Assembly (NCBI GenBank): GCA_035542155.1
Contig: DATKLX010000076.1
Coordinates: forward strand, 1 to 14,357
Length of the DNA: 14,357 bases
Direction of reading: 5' to 3'
From: DATKLX01 sp035542155
GTDB lineage: Bacteria; Chloroflexota; Anaerolineae; Anaerolineales; Anaerolineaceae
Numbering within the stretch: position 1 is the stretch's first letter; the number at the start of each line of letters is the position of its first letter. Under the pieces are notes generated by a model. That model saw nothing but the letters and a program-made list of their open reading frames with translations, had not been told where the DNA came from and made no database searches. This document shows, piece by piece, positions 1 through 9,700 of this stretch. The translations under genes were made by a program, and so were the position numbers.

Positions 1-240
1 TTCCGATTGGCAGTACTTGACTTCAGGCAGTTGCAGGAGGACAATGGACATGGCAAGCTCGCTTGTAAGAATGATTTTGGCGAATCTATCTTACTGCGAG
101 CTTGTTCTTTTTTCAAAACCTACCAGACTTGGGACAGATACGAAAAGGTTCATGGGAACACGCGTGAAGAGGGGACATACCACGGCGGATCCCAAAGAGC
201 CGATGAAAATTTTCAGTTGAAACAGGAAAATGATGGCTTT
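1..240. other. Non-coding left edge
   Basis: No convincing gene lies here apart from the terminator hairpin. Several frames stay open, including one from base 1 to 297 and one from 17 to 220. The second has a GGAGG at 36-40 before ATGs at 44 and 50 and would give about 56-58 residues. Both frames run straight through the terminator hairpin, and neither peptide resembles a known family. The aminotransferase stop codon is at 241-243, so this stretch is also its 3' flank. I see no hairpin with a T run on the minus strand to end that transcript. Confidence 0.5.
54..113 (+). terminator. Strong intrinsic terminator at left edge
   Basis: Bases 54-62 (CAAGCTCGC) pair with 96-104 (GCGAGCTTG). Inside, GTAAGA (65-70) pairs with TCTTAC (89-94), and GATT (73-76) with AATC (83-86). 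This gives about 19 base pairs in one long hairpin with small internal loops. The hairpin is followed directly by the T-rich run TTCTTTTTT (105-113), the classic Rho-independent layout for transcription on the plus strand. No T run follows on the other strand. It probably ends a gene lying off the left edge: the frame starting at base 3 reads PIGST and stops at 18-20, which would be a well-placed C-terminus, but five residues cannot identify it. Confidence 0.8.
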
Positions 241-1389
241 TTATCCTTGCCGGGTCATCCTGGCCAGCGGAGAGACCGCGATTTTCCTCGAGCGTAGGAA
301 CTCTTCCACGGCCGCGAGGAACTCACTGATATTTTCCATCTCGGCCGCTTTCCCAAGGTGCCCCACGCGGAAAATCTTCCCCGCCAGGGAGCCCAACCCG
401 CCGCTGATCGCTATCCCACGCTGGCTGGAAAGCCATTGGCTCAGCCCGGCGACCTCGAATTCGGGGCGCGCTTTCACCGCGGTGGCGATCGGCGCGGCGA
501 ACGCGGTTGGGACGAACATCTCGAAGCCGAGCTCCTCCAACCCGCCGCGGACCGCCTGGCTGGCGGCAACGTAGCGCGCGAAATGGGCCTCCCGCCCTGC
601 TTTGGCGATCTTGCGCATGCTGACCAGCGCCGCCAGGATCACGTTGACCGGCAGGGTGACCGGCGAAGGATGCCAGGCACCCCACTCCTGCTGGTATTTG
701 CGCCAGGTGCGCAAGTTGAGGTACCAGCCGTGGCCGCTGCTGGCAGCCCGGTCGATCTGTTCCCAGGCGTGCGGGCTGACACTGATGAAAGCCACCCCTG
801 GAAGGGATTCGAAGCATTTGTTGGATGAAGTGACGCACACATCGATACCCCAGCCATCCACATCCAGCTCGACGCCCCCCAGCGAGGAAACCGCGTCGAC
901 CAGGCAGACCCGCCCCGCCTCACGGACCGTTTCAGCCATCTCGCGCAGCGGGTTCAAGACTGTCGTGCTGGTCTCGTGATGGACAAGGGCGACCACTTTC
1001 GCGTCGGTGTTCTCGCGCAGCAGGCAGTGCAGCAGGTTCGGGTCCAGGGGGCAGCCCAACGGAGCGGTGAAAGGAACGGCCTCGATCCCATACCCGCGGG
1101 CGATCTCACCCAGCCGCTCGCCAAAAAAGCCGTTCGAGCCCAGGATCATTTTCTGGCCGGTTTCCAGCAGGCTGCCTATGGCCATATCGATCGCAGCGCT
1201 GGCCGGGCCGGGGACGATAAACAGGTCGTTTTGGGTGCGGAAAAAATAGCGCAGCAGCTCCAGCATTTCGTTGTAGATCTCCATCCACTCCGGCCCGTAA
1301 TGGAGCAGCATGGGTTGTCCGGCGGCGGCTAGCACATCCTCGTCTACGTCACCGGGACCCGGAGTGAACAGTTTCAAGTGATGAGTCAT
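241..1389 (-). CDS. Class V PLP-dependent aminotransferase (AGAT/PhnW-like)
   Basis: This 382-residue protein belongs to the class V aminotransferases (alanine-glyoxylate, serine-pyruvate and 2-aminoethylphosphonate-pyruvate transaminases). Visible family marks are LFTPGP near residues 7-12, HHETSTTVLNP at 137-147, the cofactor aspartate in LVDAVSS (Asp165), the Schiff-base lysine in SSNKCFESLPG (Lys191), and the carboxylate-binding arginine in FRVGHLG (Arg341). The NKC...PG setting of the lysine resembles PhnW more than typical AGAT, but no phosphonate gene is nearby, so the substrate is open. Chosen start: the frame stays open to 1644, but the ATG at 1387-1389 gives the normal family N-terminus (MTHHLKLFTPGP) and has GGAGGG at 1401-1406, 11 bases upstream. 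Length is typical and no key residue is missing. It is divergent from the ABC exporter. It probably makes or uses a small amino acid such as alanine, serine or glycine with a 2-oxo acid. Confidence 0.9.
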   Translation of the reverse strand: MTHHLKLFTPGPGDVDEDVLAAAGQPMLLHYGPEWMEIYNEMLELLRYFFRTQNDLFIVPGPASAAIDMAIGSLLETGQKMILGSNGFFGERLGEIARGYGIEAVPFTAPLGCPLDPNLLHCLLRENTDAKVVALVHHETSTTVLNPLREMAETVREAGRVCLVDAVSSLGGVELDVDGWGIDVCVTSSNKCFESLPGVAFISVSPHAWEQIDRAASSGHGWYLNLRTWRKYQQEWGAWHPSPVTLPVNVILAALVSMRKIAKAGREAHFARYVAASQAVRGGLEELGFEMFVPTAFAAPIATAVKARPEFEVAGLSQWLSSQRGIAISGGLGSLAGKIFRVGHLGKAAEMENISEFLAAVEEFLRSRKIAVSPLARMTRQG

Positions 1390-1445
1390 GTTTCGGATTT
1401 CCCTCCAGAGGAAATGAGCTGCAAATGGCAGCACTGCGCAGTTCC

Positions 1446-1474
1446 ATTCTAGCGATGAGCCTGACTGCTTTCCA
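1446..1474 (-). promoter_or_regulatory. Candidate sigma-70 promoter for the aminotransferase
   Basis: On the minus strand, TGGAAA (1469-1474) is followed after 17 bases by TAGAAT (1446-1451). This matches 4/6 and 5/6 of the sigma-70 consensus. Transcription would begin near 1438 and give a leader of about 50 bases carrying the GGAGGG ribosome site. It is a pattern match in the 217-bp divergent gap, without other support. Confidence 0.4.
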
Positions 1475-1515
1475 GTGAGGTTCAGCGGGATTTTCCCATT
1501 ACGTATTGAAATTTG

Positions 1516-1524
1516 TGGTACGAT
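1516..1524 (+). promoter_or_regulatory. Candidate extended -10 promoter for the ABC exporter
   Basis: TGG followed by TACGAT forms an extended -10 element (TGnTAnnAT) with 4/6 in the hexamer and no good -35 box. Transcription would start near 1531, about 75 bases before the ATPase ATG. The same promoter style appears before three other genes in this window, which raises its credibility slightly. Confidence 0.35.
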
Positions 1525-1606
1525 CCACCCGAGCGGCTGATCGAAGCCGCGCTGGATGTTCTTTTGTCCGGCATCGCCGGTAAACTCACTGGAGAAACCA
1601 ATCGCT

Positions 1607-2554
1607 ATGCCTGAAATCGCGCTGAAAATCGACCGGCTGACCAAATGCTATGGATCTCTCGTCGCGGTCCACGATCTCTCACTGGAAATCTGCGCCGGGG
1701 AGGTCTTTGGCTTCCTCGGGCCCAATGGGGCCGGGAAAACCACGGCGATCAGGATGATGTGCGGCCTGCTCAAACCGAACGCGGGCCGCGTCCTGGTCCT
1801 GGGAGTCGACATCGCTTCGGATCCATCCGCCTGCCTGCGGGTGGGGGTCTGCCCACAGGAAATCGTCCTGTGGAGCAAGCTGACCTGCCTCGAGCAGCTT
1901 GTCTATGCTGGCCAGCTCTACGGCTTGAGCGCCGCGAAAGCGCGCAGCCGCGCGGTGGGGCTGCTGGGCGACCTGGACCTGGCGAAGAAGAAAGACCAGC
2001 TTCCCCAATCTCTCTCAGGAGGGATGCAGCGGCGCCTCAACCTGGCTTTGGCCCTCGTCCACGACCCGGAGACCGTGGTTTTAGACGAGCCGGAAGCCGG
2101 GCTGGATCCCCAAAGCCGGGTGCGGGTGCGCGAGTATATTCGCTCGCTGGCCCGCCGCAAAACGGTCGTCCTGACCACGCACAACATGGATGAGGCCGAT
2201 CGCGTCGCGGACCGGGTGGCGATCATCGATCACGGCGAGCTTCTGGCCCTCGGCGCGCCGGAAGACCTCAAGCGCAGCCGCGGGGAGGGGGACGTGATCG
2301 AGATTGGCCTGAAAAGCCCTGCCGACAGCGACCGGGCCCAAATGGCCTTAAGCAGCCTGGCGTTGGCCGGCCGCGCCGAAATTCACTGCGCGGACGGCGC
2401 CCTGGTGGTTCGCGCCCTGAACGCGGTCCAACTTCTCCCCCGGATTTTGGAAGTCCTGACGGCTGAGGGGATCCCGCAGGGTGAGGTGCGCCTGCGCGAA
2501 AACACCCTCGAAGACGTTTTCATCCAGCTCACGGGAAAGAGGTTGCGCGAATGA
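1607..2554 (+). CDS. ABC exporter ATP-binding protein
   Basis: This 315-residue cytoplasmic ATPase powers an ABC-2 type exporter. All nucleotide-binding motifs are intact: Walker A GPNGAGKTT (38-46), Q-loop Gln84, signature LSGGMQRR (136-143), Walker B VVLDEPEAGLDP (157-168) and switch histidine His192. A C-terminal segment of about 85 residues, ending with ENTLEDVFIQLTGKRLRE, is the accessory domain usual in drug, antibiotic and lipid exporters of the CcmA/DrrA type. Chosen start: the frame is open from 1556, but the ATG at 1607 gives a normal N-terminus (MPEIALKIDRLTKCYG) and has GGAGA at 1591-1595. Its stop overlaps the permease start as ATGA, so the pair is translationally coupled. The cargo cannot be read from sequence. 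Drug efflux or lipid export are common roles in this subfamily. Confidence 0.93.
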   Translation: MPEIALKIDRLTKCYGSLVAVHDLSLEICAGEVFGFLGPNGAGKTTAIRMMCGLLKPNAGRVLVLGVDIASDPSACLRVGVCPQEIVLWSKLTCLEQLVYAGQLYGLSAAKARSRAVGLLGDLDLAKKKDQLPQSLSGGMQRRLNLALALVHDPETVVLDEPEAGLDPQSRVRVREYIRSLARRKTVVLTTHNMDEADRVADRVAIIDHGELLALGAPEDLKRSRGEGDVIEIGLKSPADSDRAQMALSSLALAGRAEIHCADGALVVRALNAVQLLPRILEVLTAEGIPQGEVRLRENTLEDVFIQLTGKRLRE

Positions 2555-3729
2555 AGCTCTGGGTGGTATTCCTCAAAACGCTGCGCGAATTCCGCCGCGA
2601 CGTGCTGGTGCTGGTCCTCTCGGTGATTTTCGCGCCCCTGTTCGTGGTCTTCTACTGGGCGATCACCGCCGGTGGGTCGACCACGTATGCCGTGCTGGTC
2701 GCCAACCAGGATCAGGGGGCGCTTCAAACGGACGGCAGCCGGTTGAACGGTGGATCGGAGGTAGTCGGCGCGATCCAGAAGCTGGTCTATGCGGACGGCC
2801 AGGCGATGATGAAGGTCGAGATGGTGGCGGACCGCGCCGCGGGAGAGCCGCGGCTGAAAGACCACAGCGCCGCTCTGCTGCTGGTCATTCCGGCCGATTT
2901 TTCCAGGACCCTGGCGTCTACCGGCGGGGGCAATGCGAAAAGCGCCGCCGGGTCGCCGGTCACCTTTGTGGGCGACCTGACCAACCCGGCCTACGCGGTG
3001 GCGGGGATCCTGGTCAATGCCGCGCTCGAAGAAACCATCCAGGCGGCCACGGGCCAGCAGCGCCCGGTCCAGGTGACTGAAGAAGCCCTTGGCGCTTCGG
3101 GGGCGCGCACCGAATTCGAAAACTACGTCCCCGGCCTGCTGATCTTTGCAGTGATCATGCTCATCTTCCTCACCGCCATGACCGTGGCGCGCGAGGTGGA
3201 AGGGGGCACGCTGCGCCGGCTCCAACTGGCCCGTCTCCCCGCGGCGGATCTGCTGGGTGGAATCAGCTTAGCGATGCTCCTGATCGGCGTGCTCTCCGTG
3301 GTGATCACCTTTGGCGTCGCTTCACTCCTCGGTTTCCACAGCCAGGGGCCCCTCTGGGTGGCGGTGCTGGTCGGCGGGATGACCTGCCTCTCGGTGATCG
3401 GCGCTGGCCTGCTGGTGGCGGCGTTTTCGCGCTCGGTCGCCCAGGCCTTCGTCATCGCCAACTTCCCCCTGGCCCTGTTCATGTTCTTTTCAGGGGTAAT
3501 CTACCCGCTCAAGCCGCTCGTCCTGGGCACGGTCGCCGGGCGGGCGATCAGCCTGTACGATCTCCTCCCGGCCACGCATGGGGTGGCAGCGCTGAATAAG
3601 GTCCTCGTCCTGGGCGACGGTCTGGGCCAAGTCGGGTACGAGCTGATCTCCCTGCTCATCCTCTCGGCCGTCTATTTCGCCCTGGGGGCCTTTTTCTTCC
3701 AGCGCAGGCACTTGAACCTGGGAGGATAG
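2551..3729 (+). CDS. ABC-2 type exporter permease
   Basis: This 392-residue integral membrane protein is the partner of the preceding ATPase. Topology matches ABC2_membrane_3 permeases: a first membrane helix near 18-40, a large extracytoplasmic domain of about 150 residues (42-190), then five helices near 193-213, 235-260, 268-291, 298-320 and 362-384. The stretch AREVEGGTLRRLQLARLP (213-230) between helices 2 and 3 is the cytoplasmic coupling segment typical of this family (compare E(K/R)E.GT...L). The start ATG at 2551 overlaps the ATPase stop and has AAGAGG at 2537-2542, 8 bases upstream. Two half-transporter copies are expected to assemble with two ATPases. The gene converges on the macroglobulin gene and ends just before a large palindrome. 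Substrate unknown. Confidence 0.92.
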   Translation: MKLWVVFLKTLREFRRDVLVLVLSVIFAPLFVVFYWAITAGGSTTYAVLVANQDQGALQTDGSRLNGGSEVVGAIQKLVYADGQAMMKVEMVADRAAGEPRLKDHSAALLLVIPADFSRTLASTGGGNAKSAAGSPVTFVGDLTNPAYAVAGILVNAALEETIQAATGQQRPVQVTEEALGASGARTEFENYVPGLLIFAVIMLIFLTAMTVAREVEGGTLRRLQLARLPAADLLGGISLAMLLIGVLSVVITFGVASLLGFHSQGPLWVAVLVGGMTCLSVIGAGLLVAAFSRSVAQAFVIANFPLALFMFFSGVIYPLKPLVLGTVAGRAISLYDLLPATHGVAALNKVLVLGDGLGQVGYELISLLILSAVYFALGAFFFQRRHLNLGG

Positions 3730-3743
3730 GATCTTCCCCAGGA

Positions 3744-3781
3744 ATCAAAAGTGAGGGAGCGTACGCTCCCTCACTTTTGAT
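3744..3781. terminator. Perfect 38-bp palindrome, likely bidirectional terminator
   Basis: The whole stretch is its own reverse complement: 17-base arms (ATCAAAAGTGAGGGAGC and its complement) around a central GTAC. It lies 14 bases past the permease stop and 3 bases from the macroglobulin stop. Each transcript would fold a GC-rich core with an A run on the 5' side and a T run (CTTTTG) on the 3' side of the stem. That is the usual form of a shared terminator between convergent genes. The T runs lie inside the stem rather than after it, so efficiency is uncertain. A protein-binding or cruciform role is an alternative. Confidence 0.75.
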
Positions 3782-3784
3782 CTC

Positions 3785-6700
3785 TTACTCCACGATCACG
3801 ATACTGCTGGCGCTGCGCCCGAAGACCTCTGGGGAGTACATCTCCTCGGCTTTGGCGGGCGGGACGACGAACCGCCCGGGGGTGGTGGCGCGAGCCACGT
3901 AGGTGTACTGGTAGACGCCGTCCCACAGCAGGGTGGTGAAGGCTTCAGCGCGCTCATCGCGCAGGTTCTGGTGCTCGTACCAGGTGCCCCACCACCACCA
4001 GCCGTAGCGCTTGTACTCCGGGCTGTTGGGATCCTGCGGGACCCGCCCGGAGACGGCCAGGTCTGGGTTGACGATCTCCAGACCGGCGGGGAGCGGGTCG
4101 ACCAGGGCCACGTGGTAGCGCCGGTCGCGGGCGACCATGGTCAGGTGGACGCGCACCCGCGCCCCGGCCTTGATGTGCCAGACCCCCTCGCTGTCCTGGC
4201 TTACGTCCTCCGGATGATCGAGAGCCTCGTAGCTGCGCTGGACCACGAACCCCATATCGAGGGGATCGAGGACCAGGTCCGATGGGGCATAGCGGATGCC
4301 CAGGCGGTAGTAGAGGCGGCCCGGACCCTCTTTTTGGATGGTCAGGTTCTGCGTTCCGCCCTGGTCGACCAGGTAAGACATGGGCACGTCGGTCTCCTGG
4401 CGCTCGGTGCTGCGCCCCTGGAACTGGTGGCTGCCGGCGTAGCCCTGGCCCAACCAGATCTGGGCGATGAAGTCTGGAGTTTGAGATTCGTAGGTATTGA
4501 AATAGCGGTCGAGGGCGAGGAGGACGAAGACGTCTTCCTGGGTGTTGCCCCAGTGCCCGCGGACCTTGTGGGCCAGCAGACCGTTGACCAGCTTGGGGAT
4601 CAGGTCGGCCTGCGGGTCCTTGACGATCAGCGCGTCGAGCAGGATCGCATCGGTGCGCCGGTCGGAACCGAGGAGAAGGTAGTTCTGGTCGTCGTAGCTG
4701 GTGGTGAAGTTCGCCGCGCCCGCAGTCTCGACCGCGTGGTTGGTCACGAAGCGGCGCAGGGCATCGAGCTGGCTGGCATCGTCCAGCAGCGGCCAGAGCC
4801 AACCAAGGGCGTCCAGGCCGATATTTTCGATCCCGGCCTCGTTGAGCAGCTTGCTGGCTTTCTGCGGGTCGCGGTCGCCAAACAGGCCGCGCACGTTCAG
4901 AGCATAGGCGCTGAGCGTCCAGCGGGTATGCTGGCTGTACCAGGTCGGATAATGGCTCTCGATGTTGCGCAGGTATTCGAGCACGCGCGCCTGCATATCG
5001 CCCGGGACGCTGAACCCCTTGGCGCCGGCGCTGTACAGCGCGTGGGCCACGTGGACGGTGTTGAATGGACTGGTTTCCGCGCCGCGCCGCCAGTAGGGGA
5101 AGCCGCCGTCGTCGTTCTGCATGCCCTGCAGGCGGGTCAGGTCGCGCTGGACGGCCGATTCCATCTCCTCGGGGGAGGGCAGGCCGTCCGCTTTGAAGGC
5201 GGTGAGCACATCGCGCAGCGAAGCGACCGCCAGGATGCGCGAGGCGAGCTGCTCGCTGCACTCGTAGGGATAGGAGGTCAGGTAGAGCACCGCGTCGGTC
5301 AGGGCCTGCAGTGCGGTGGAGGAGGTGGTGATCTCCAGGCCGCCGTACTGGGGGAAGACCCCGCCCGGAGAGGCAACCGGCTGGGCCACCGCGCCATTAT
5401 CGAGGACGCCGTAGGTGGCGAAGGCCTCGGTGGTCGCCGGGGTATAGACCGGCAGCGAGAGGGTGGCCGCATCGGCGTAGCTGCCCGCGGAAGCGGCCAC
5501 CTGGATCTGGGCGGTGCCGGCCTGCCGGGCAGCCATCGGGAAGCGCACCTCGACTCGGTCGCGGGCCGGGACGGCGACCTTCAGCCCGGCAGGACCGGTG
5601 ATCTCGAGGTTGCCCACGCGCACGGCCACGTCCACGCTCATGGCTTCGCCGGTCTGGTTTTGGAGCACAACTGGCAGCTCGAAGGCGTCGCCAAAATTGA
5701 GAAAGCGCGGCGCGGATGGGCGCACCATCAGCGGCAGGCGGGCGGTCAGGCTGGTCTCGCCCTTGCCAAAGCGCCGGCCGCCCGAGTCGACCGCCACGAC
5801 CATCACGCGGTAGCGGGTCAGGTTGTCGGGCACCTTGATCTCGACGGTCGCGCGGCCGTCCGCATCTGTAGTCACGGAAGGGGAAAAGACGGCCAGGGGA
5901 TTGAAGTCGCTGCGCACGCGGATCGGCTCCGGAGCGCCGTTTGGGCCCTGGGGCTGCGCGGGCGCAGCCGGAGCCTGAGTGGGGGCCGCCGCGGGCATGG
6001 CCATTTCCATCTGGGGCGCGGCTGCCCCGGCGGCTTTGTCCATGGCTCGAGAGTTGCGGCTGCCCGCGTTCTGAGCCAGCGCCTGGGGGTTGGCCAGGAC
6101 GATGCTCGAGCGGGCGTACACGCTGGCAAGGTAGCCCGGCCGGTCAGAGTAGAAGGCTGCCAGCGGGTCGGCGAGCTGGTAGTTACTCAGGGCCAGGATG
6201 GCCTCGTCGACCACCACCACCGCGAGCTGCGCGTCCGCTACCGGCTGGCCCGCAGCGTCTTTCAGCTCGACCGCCAGCGAGGTCTCACCGCCTGGATCGA
6301 TCTCTTTTTCTTTCAGGTCAACGCTCAGCGAGAGCGTGCGCTGGACCGGCGGAATTTTGAGGTTGAGCTGGCCGGTGGCGAAGGCCGGGCGGGCCGGAAC
6401 GTCTTTCAGCGGCTGGCCCTGGTCGTCGCTGCGCGGCGCGGAACCGTTCAGGTCAACCTGCACGTTGAGGTTGGGAACGTCCTGGTCATGGACCGGCACC
6501 TGCAGGGTGGTTGTGCCGTCTTCGATGTGGAAGCGCTGGGTGGAGACCAGCCCGTTGCGGGTGACGGTCAGCAGGCCCTCCGCAGGGGCGAACGGCGATT
6601 GGACGAGGATCTGGGCGGTGTCCCCCGGTCGGTAGTTCTCCTTGTCGGGGATCAGGTTGGCCTTTTCCTGCTCGACCCTGCGCGCGGGCGGCAGCTTCTC

Positions 6701-9700
6701 GCCGCTCACCCAGCGGGTCAACTGGCTCTGGTTCTTACGCCCCTGGTCGTCGCTGACCACGGCCGTGATCTGGTAGGTTCCCCCGACCGGGGTCTGGAAA
6801 GTGCACTCGACCGGTTTCTCCGCCGAGGTTGCGCTGCAGGACTGCACGTCGGCTTCAACTTGCTTCCAGTTGCCGTCTACCAGCTTCCATTCCAGGCGAG
6901 CAGCCTGGACCTCGATGGCCCGTCCGGCCTGAGCGTTGCCATCCAGATCGGTGACGATCAACTGGACCTTGAGCGGCGTCCCCCGCTCGACGAAGTAACG
7001 GTCGCCGCGCAGGCCGACGTACAGCGCCGCGGGATGGACCAGCAGGGTGGTCGTCCCGGTCCAGGCCTGGCGGTTGACGTCCATCACCGTCGCGTCAGCG
7101 ACGATACTGACCGGCTGGAGGGTGGTGTCTTTCTCGACCGTGGCGAAATCCAGGTCGAGGTAGTGGGTTCCGGTCGCGTCGGTCTTGCCGGAAAAGGTCA
7201 GCGGAGGGGTCCCGTTGCCGGGCTTTCCCGGTCCAGAGAAGACATCCCCACGCTCGAAGAGCCACCACGGCTGCCAGACCCCAAAGGTGAAGTCCGGCCA
7301 GTTGGGGGGGCTGTAGCTGCCGGGTGAGGAGGTCACCGACCAGGTCACGTCGGCGTCGGGGAGCGGCCCGCCGGCGTAATATTTGGCTTCGACTGCCAGG
7401 GTGGCCTGGCCGCCGGCGAAGTAGGGACCGCTGGTCTCATTGCGCGCGGTCACCTCGAACTCGGGCCGGCGGAATTCCTCTATCTGGAAAGTGTGCTGGA
7501 AGGATTGGGTGTTGGCCATTCCCTCCAGGCTGCCTTCAGCGTTGAAATTGAACCAGGCATTGCCCAGGTTGGTGACGTCGGGGATCTTGTAGACGAAGTC
7601 GAAGCCGCCCAGGGCGTTGACCTCGGCCCGGCCGCTGCCGATCTCATTTCCTAGAGAGCTGGTCACCTGGTAATTAATCGCGGTCACCGCCCCGCCGACC
7701 AGCGAGACATCTCCGCCCTGCCGGCCGCCGATGCGGCGCAGCCAGCCCTTGACGTGCACCTCTTCTCCCGGCCGGTAGATCTGCCGGTCGTCGAAGACGT
7801 ACCAGCGCAGCTCGTCGGAGACGGGCTGTTTGGTCCAGGCGTCGTCGCCCCAGAAGTAGTTCGAGCGCGGCAAGAGGGCTTTGTCGGCGCCCTGGCTGGC
7901 AATCAGGTAGGTAGCTCCCTGGGGGATCGCGGCGCGGGCGGTGCCGTCCGCGCCGGTGGTGACCTGCCAGCCACCTTGAGCGGTCACGTCAATCCCGGCC
8001 AGCGGCGCTCCGTCTTTCAGCGAGCTGGTCCAGACGACCATCTCGCTGTGGTCGGTGTAGGCGTCTAGGCCGATCTGGGTGACCTGGACCCAGGCCTGGA
8101 TCGTGCGCCAGTAGCGGTCCTGGCTGTTCTGAAAAAGCGCAGCCGGCGGCGCAATAGTGATCACGAAATGGCTGAATTTACCATCCATCAGCGGGCTCAG
8201 GTCAACCGGCACCTCCGTTAGCGTGTCGGATGGGGCTTCGACGGGGATGGAGCGGTCCTGCACCAGCCGCCCGGGTATCCTGGCCGAGCCGTCGTTCTGC
8301 TGGTAGGCGCGCAGGTAAGCCTTGAACGCCGGCCAGTCCTCGGGCTGGACCGCGTAAATCTTCAAGTCCAGGTGTTGGTAGTTCATGGCATAGACCGAGA
8401 ACACCGGTTTGGCAGCGGCCGGGTCGAGGGTGACGAAGTTGTCCCCGGGCCCAAAGAGCTGCGGGTCGGCCGGGCCGACGCGGAAGGTGAGCTGCTGGTC
8501 CTTGCCCAGCTTCTGGCCGAAGGTGTCCTGAATCTCGCCGCTGACGGTCACTGTATAGGTGGTCTGGCCTTTGGTCTCGCCCTGGATCTGGATCGTGTCC
8601 CCATAGATATTGGTGAACACACCGGGGATTTCCGGGACGACCTTGAGCATGCTCTCGGTGTAGGCCTTGGGGTCGATCGGGTTATTGAAGCGGATAAAGA
8701 ACGGCGCCAGCGGCTGGCAGGGGTTGTTGCCCCAGGCGCATCCGTGATCGACGATGCTCAAGGGTGAATAGGTCTGGAAGCTGTACGATTGGGCATCTCG
8801 GGTGAGCAGCGGCCCCTCGGCCGAGGGTGTTCCGGGGCCGACGGTGACCGTCACGGTCGCGCTGTCGGGAAGGGACTCCCTGGCCCGGAAAGCGATCCAG
8901 CGCCCTTCCTGGACGTTGTTCAGCAGCCAGGCATTTTTCTCGTCCGCCCTGACCTCGGTCTCGCCGACCAGCGCGATGCTCACCGCCTGGTTCCCGGCAG
9001 ATACGTGGATCGTTGCGAACACCGCCCCGGGGTCGATGCGCTGGTCGAAGCCAATGAAGAACAGTGGATCGAGAGGCTGCGGATCGCCGCCCGGATAGGT
9101 AAAAGTCATTTTGGCGGGCGGAGTGCTGAAGCTCCACTCGACGCTCTTCTCCAGCACGCCGCCGGTGGCCGAGCGCGTCCCCGCCGGTACGGTAATCTTG
9201 TAGGTGGTCGCCTTGGGGAGGCGGTCGACCTGGTTCGAGTCATAGGTGAAATTCAGGGTCTGGGTACCCAGCCAGCGCCAGGTGCCCGGCAGAGAGGGCT
9301 CCATCTGTACCGGGACGGACTGGGCGGCGAGATCGCCCAGCGTTCCGACGGCGACCATCGGCTGGTTAAAGGTGACGTTGACGAAAGGCGCGATGGGGAT
9401 CTCACCCTCGGGGGCAAAGCGCAGCACCTGCAGCGGGCCGGCCTCCACCGCGGGCGGCTGAGCCTCCTGAGGCGGGGGCGGAAAAGCCTGTTGAATGGTC
9501 TCGCCGGTGCGGGGCGGGGGAATGGGGCCCTGGGCCAGCTTGAAGTCAGTCTGGTTTCCCGGTTCCGGTTGAAATGCCGGGAGCCTGGCCAGCAGTTGGG
9601 CGGTCTGATCTTCGGGCAAGGGGTCGCCGGCGGCTTCTTTTACCGGTGCGACCGCCGCCGGCCTGGCCTTCCCCTGGCTGAGGTGGATGCTGATTTGCGA

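Noticed and set aside
44..220. Small frame (about 58 codons) with a nearby GGAGG
   Set aside because: It reads straight through the strong terminator at 54-113, the GGAGG is only 3 bases from the first ATG, and the peptide resembles nothing known.
1390..1644. N-terminal extension of the aminotransferase by 85 residues
   Set aside because: The added part has no family match, while the ATG at 1387-1389 gives the standard N-terminus and has a ribosome site.
3971..7327. 1118-codon open frame on the plus strand opposite the macroglobulin gene
   Set aside because: The opposite strand encodes an unmistakable macroglobulin through the whole stretch. The plus frame has no recognisable domain and is a by-product of GC-rich codons that seldom give stops on the other strand.
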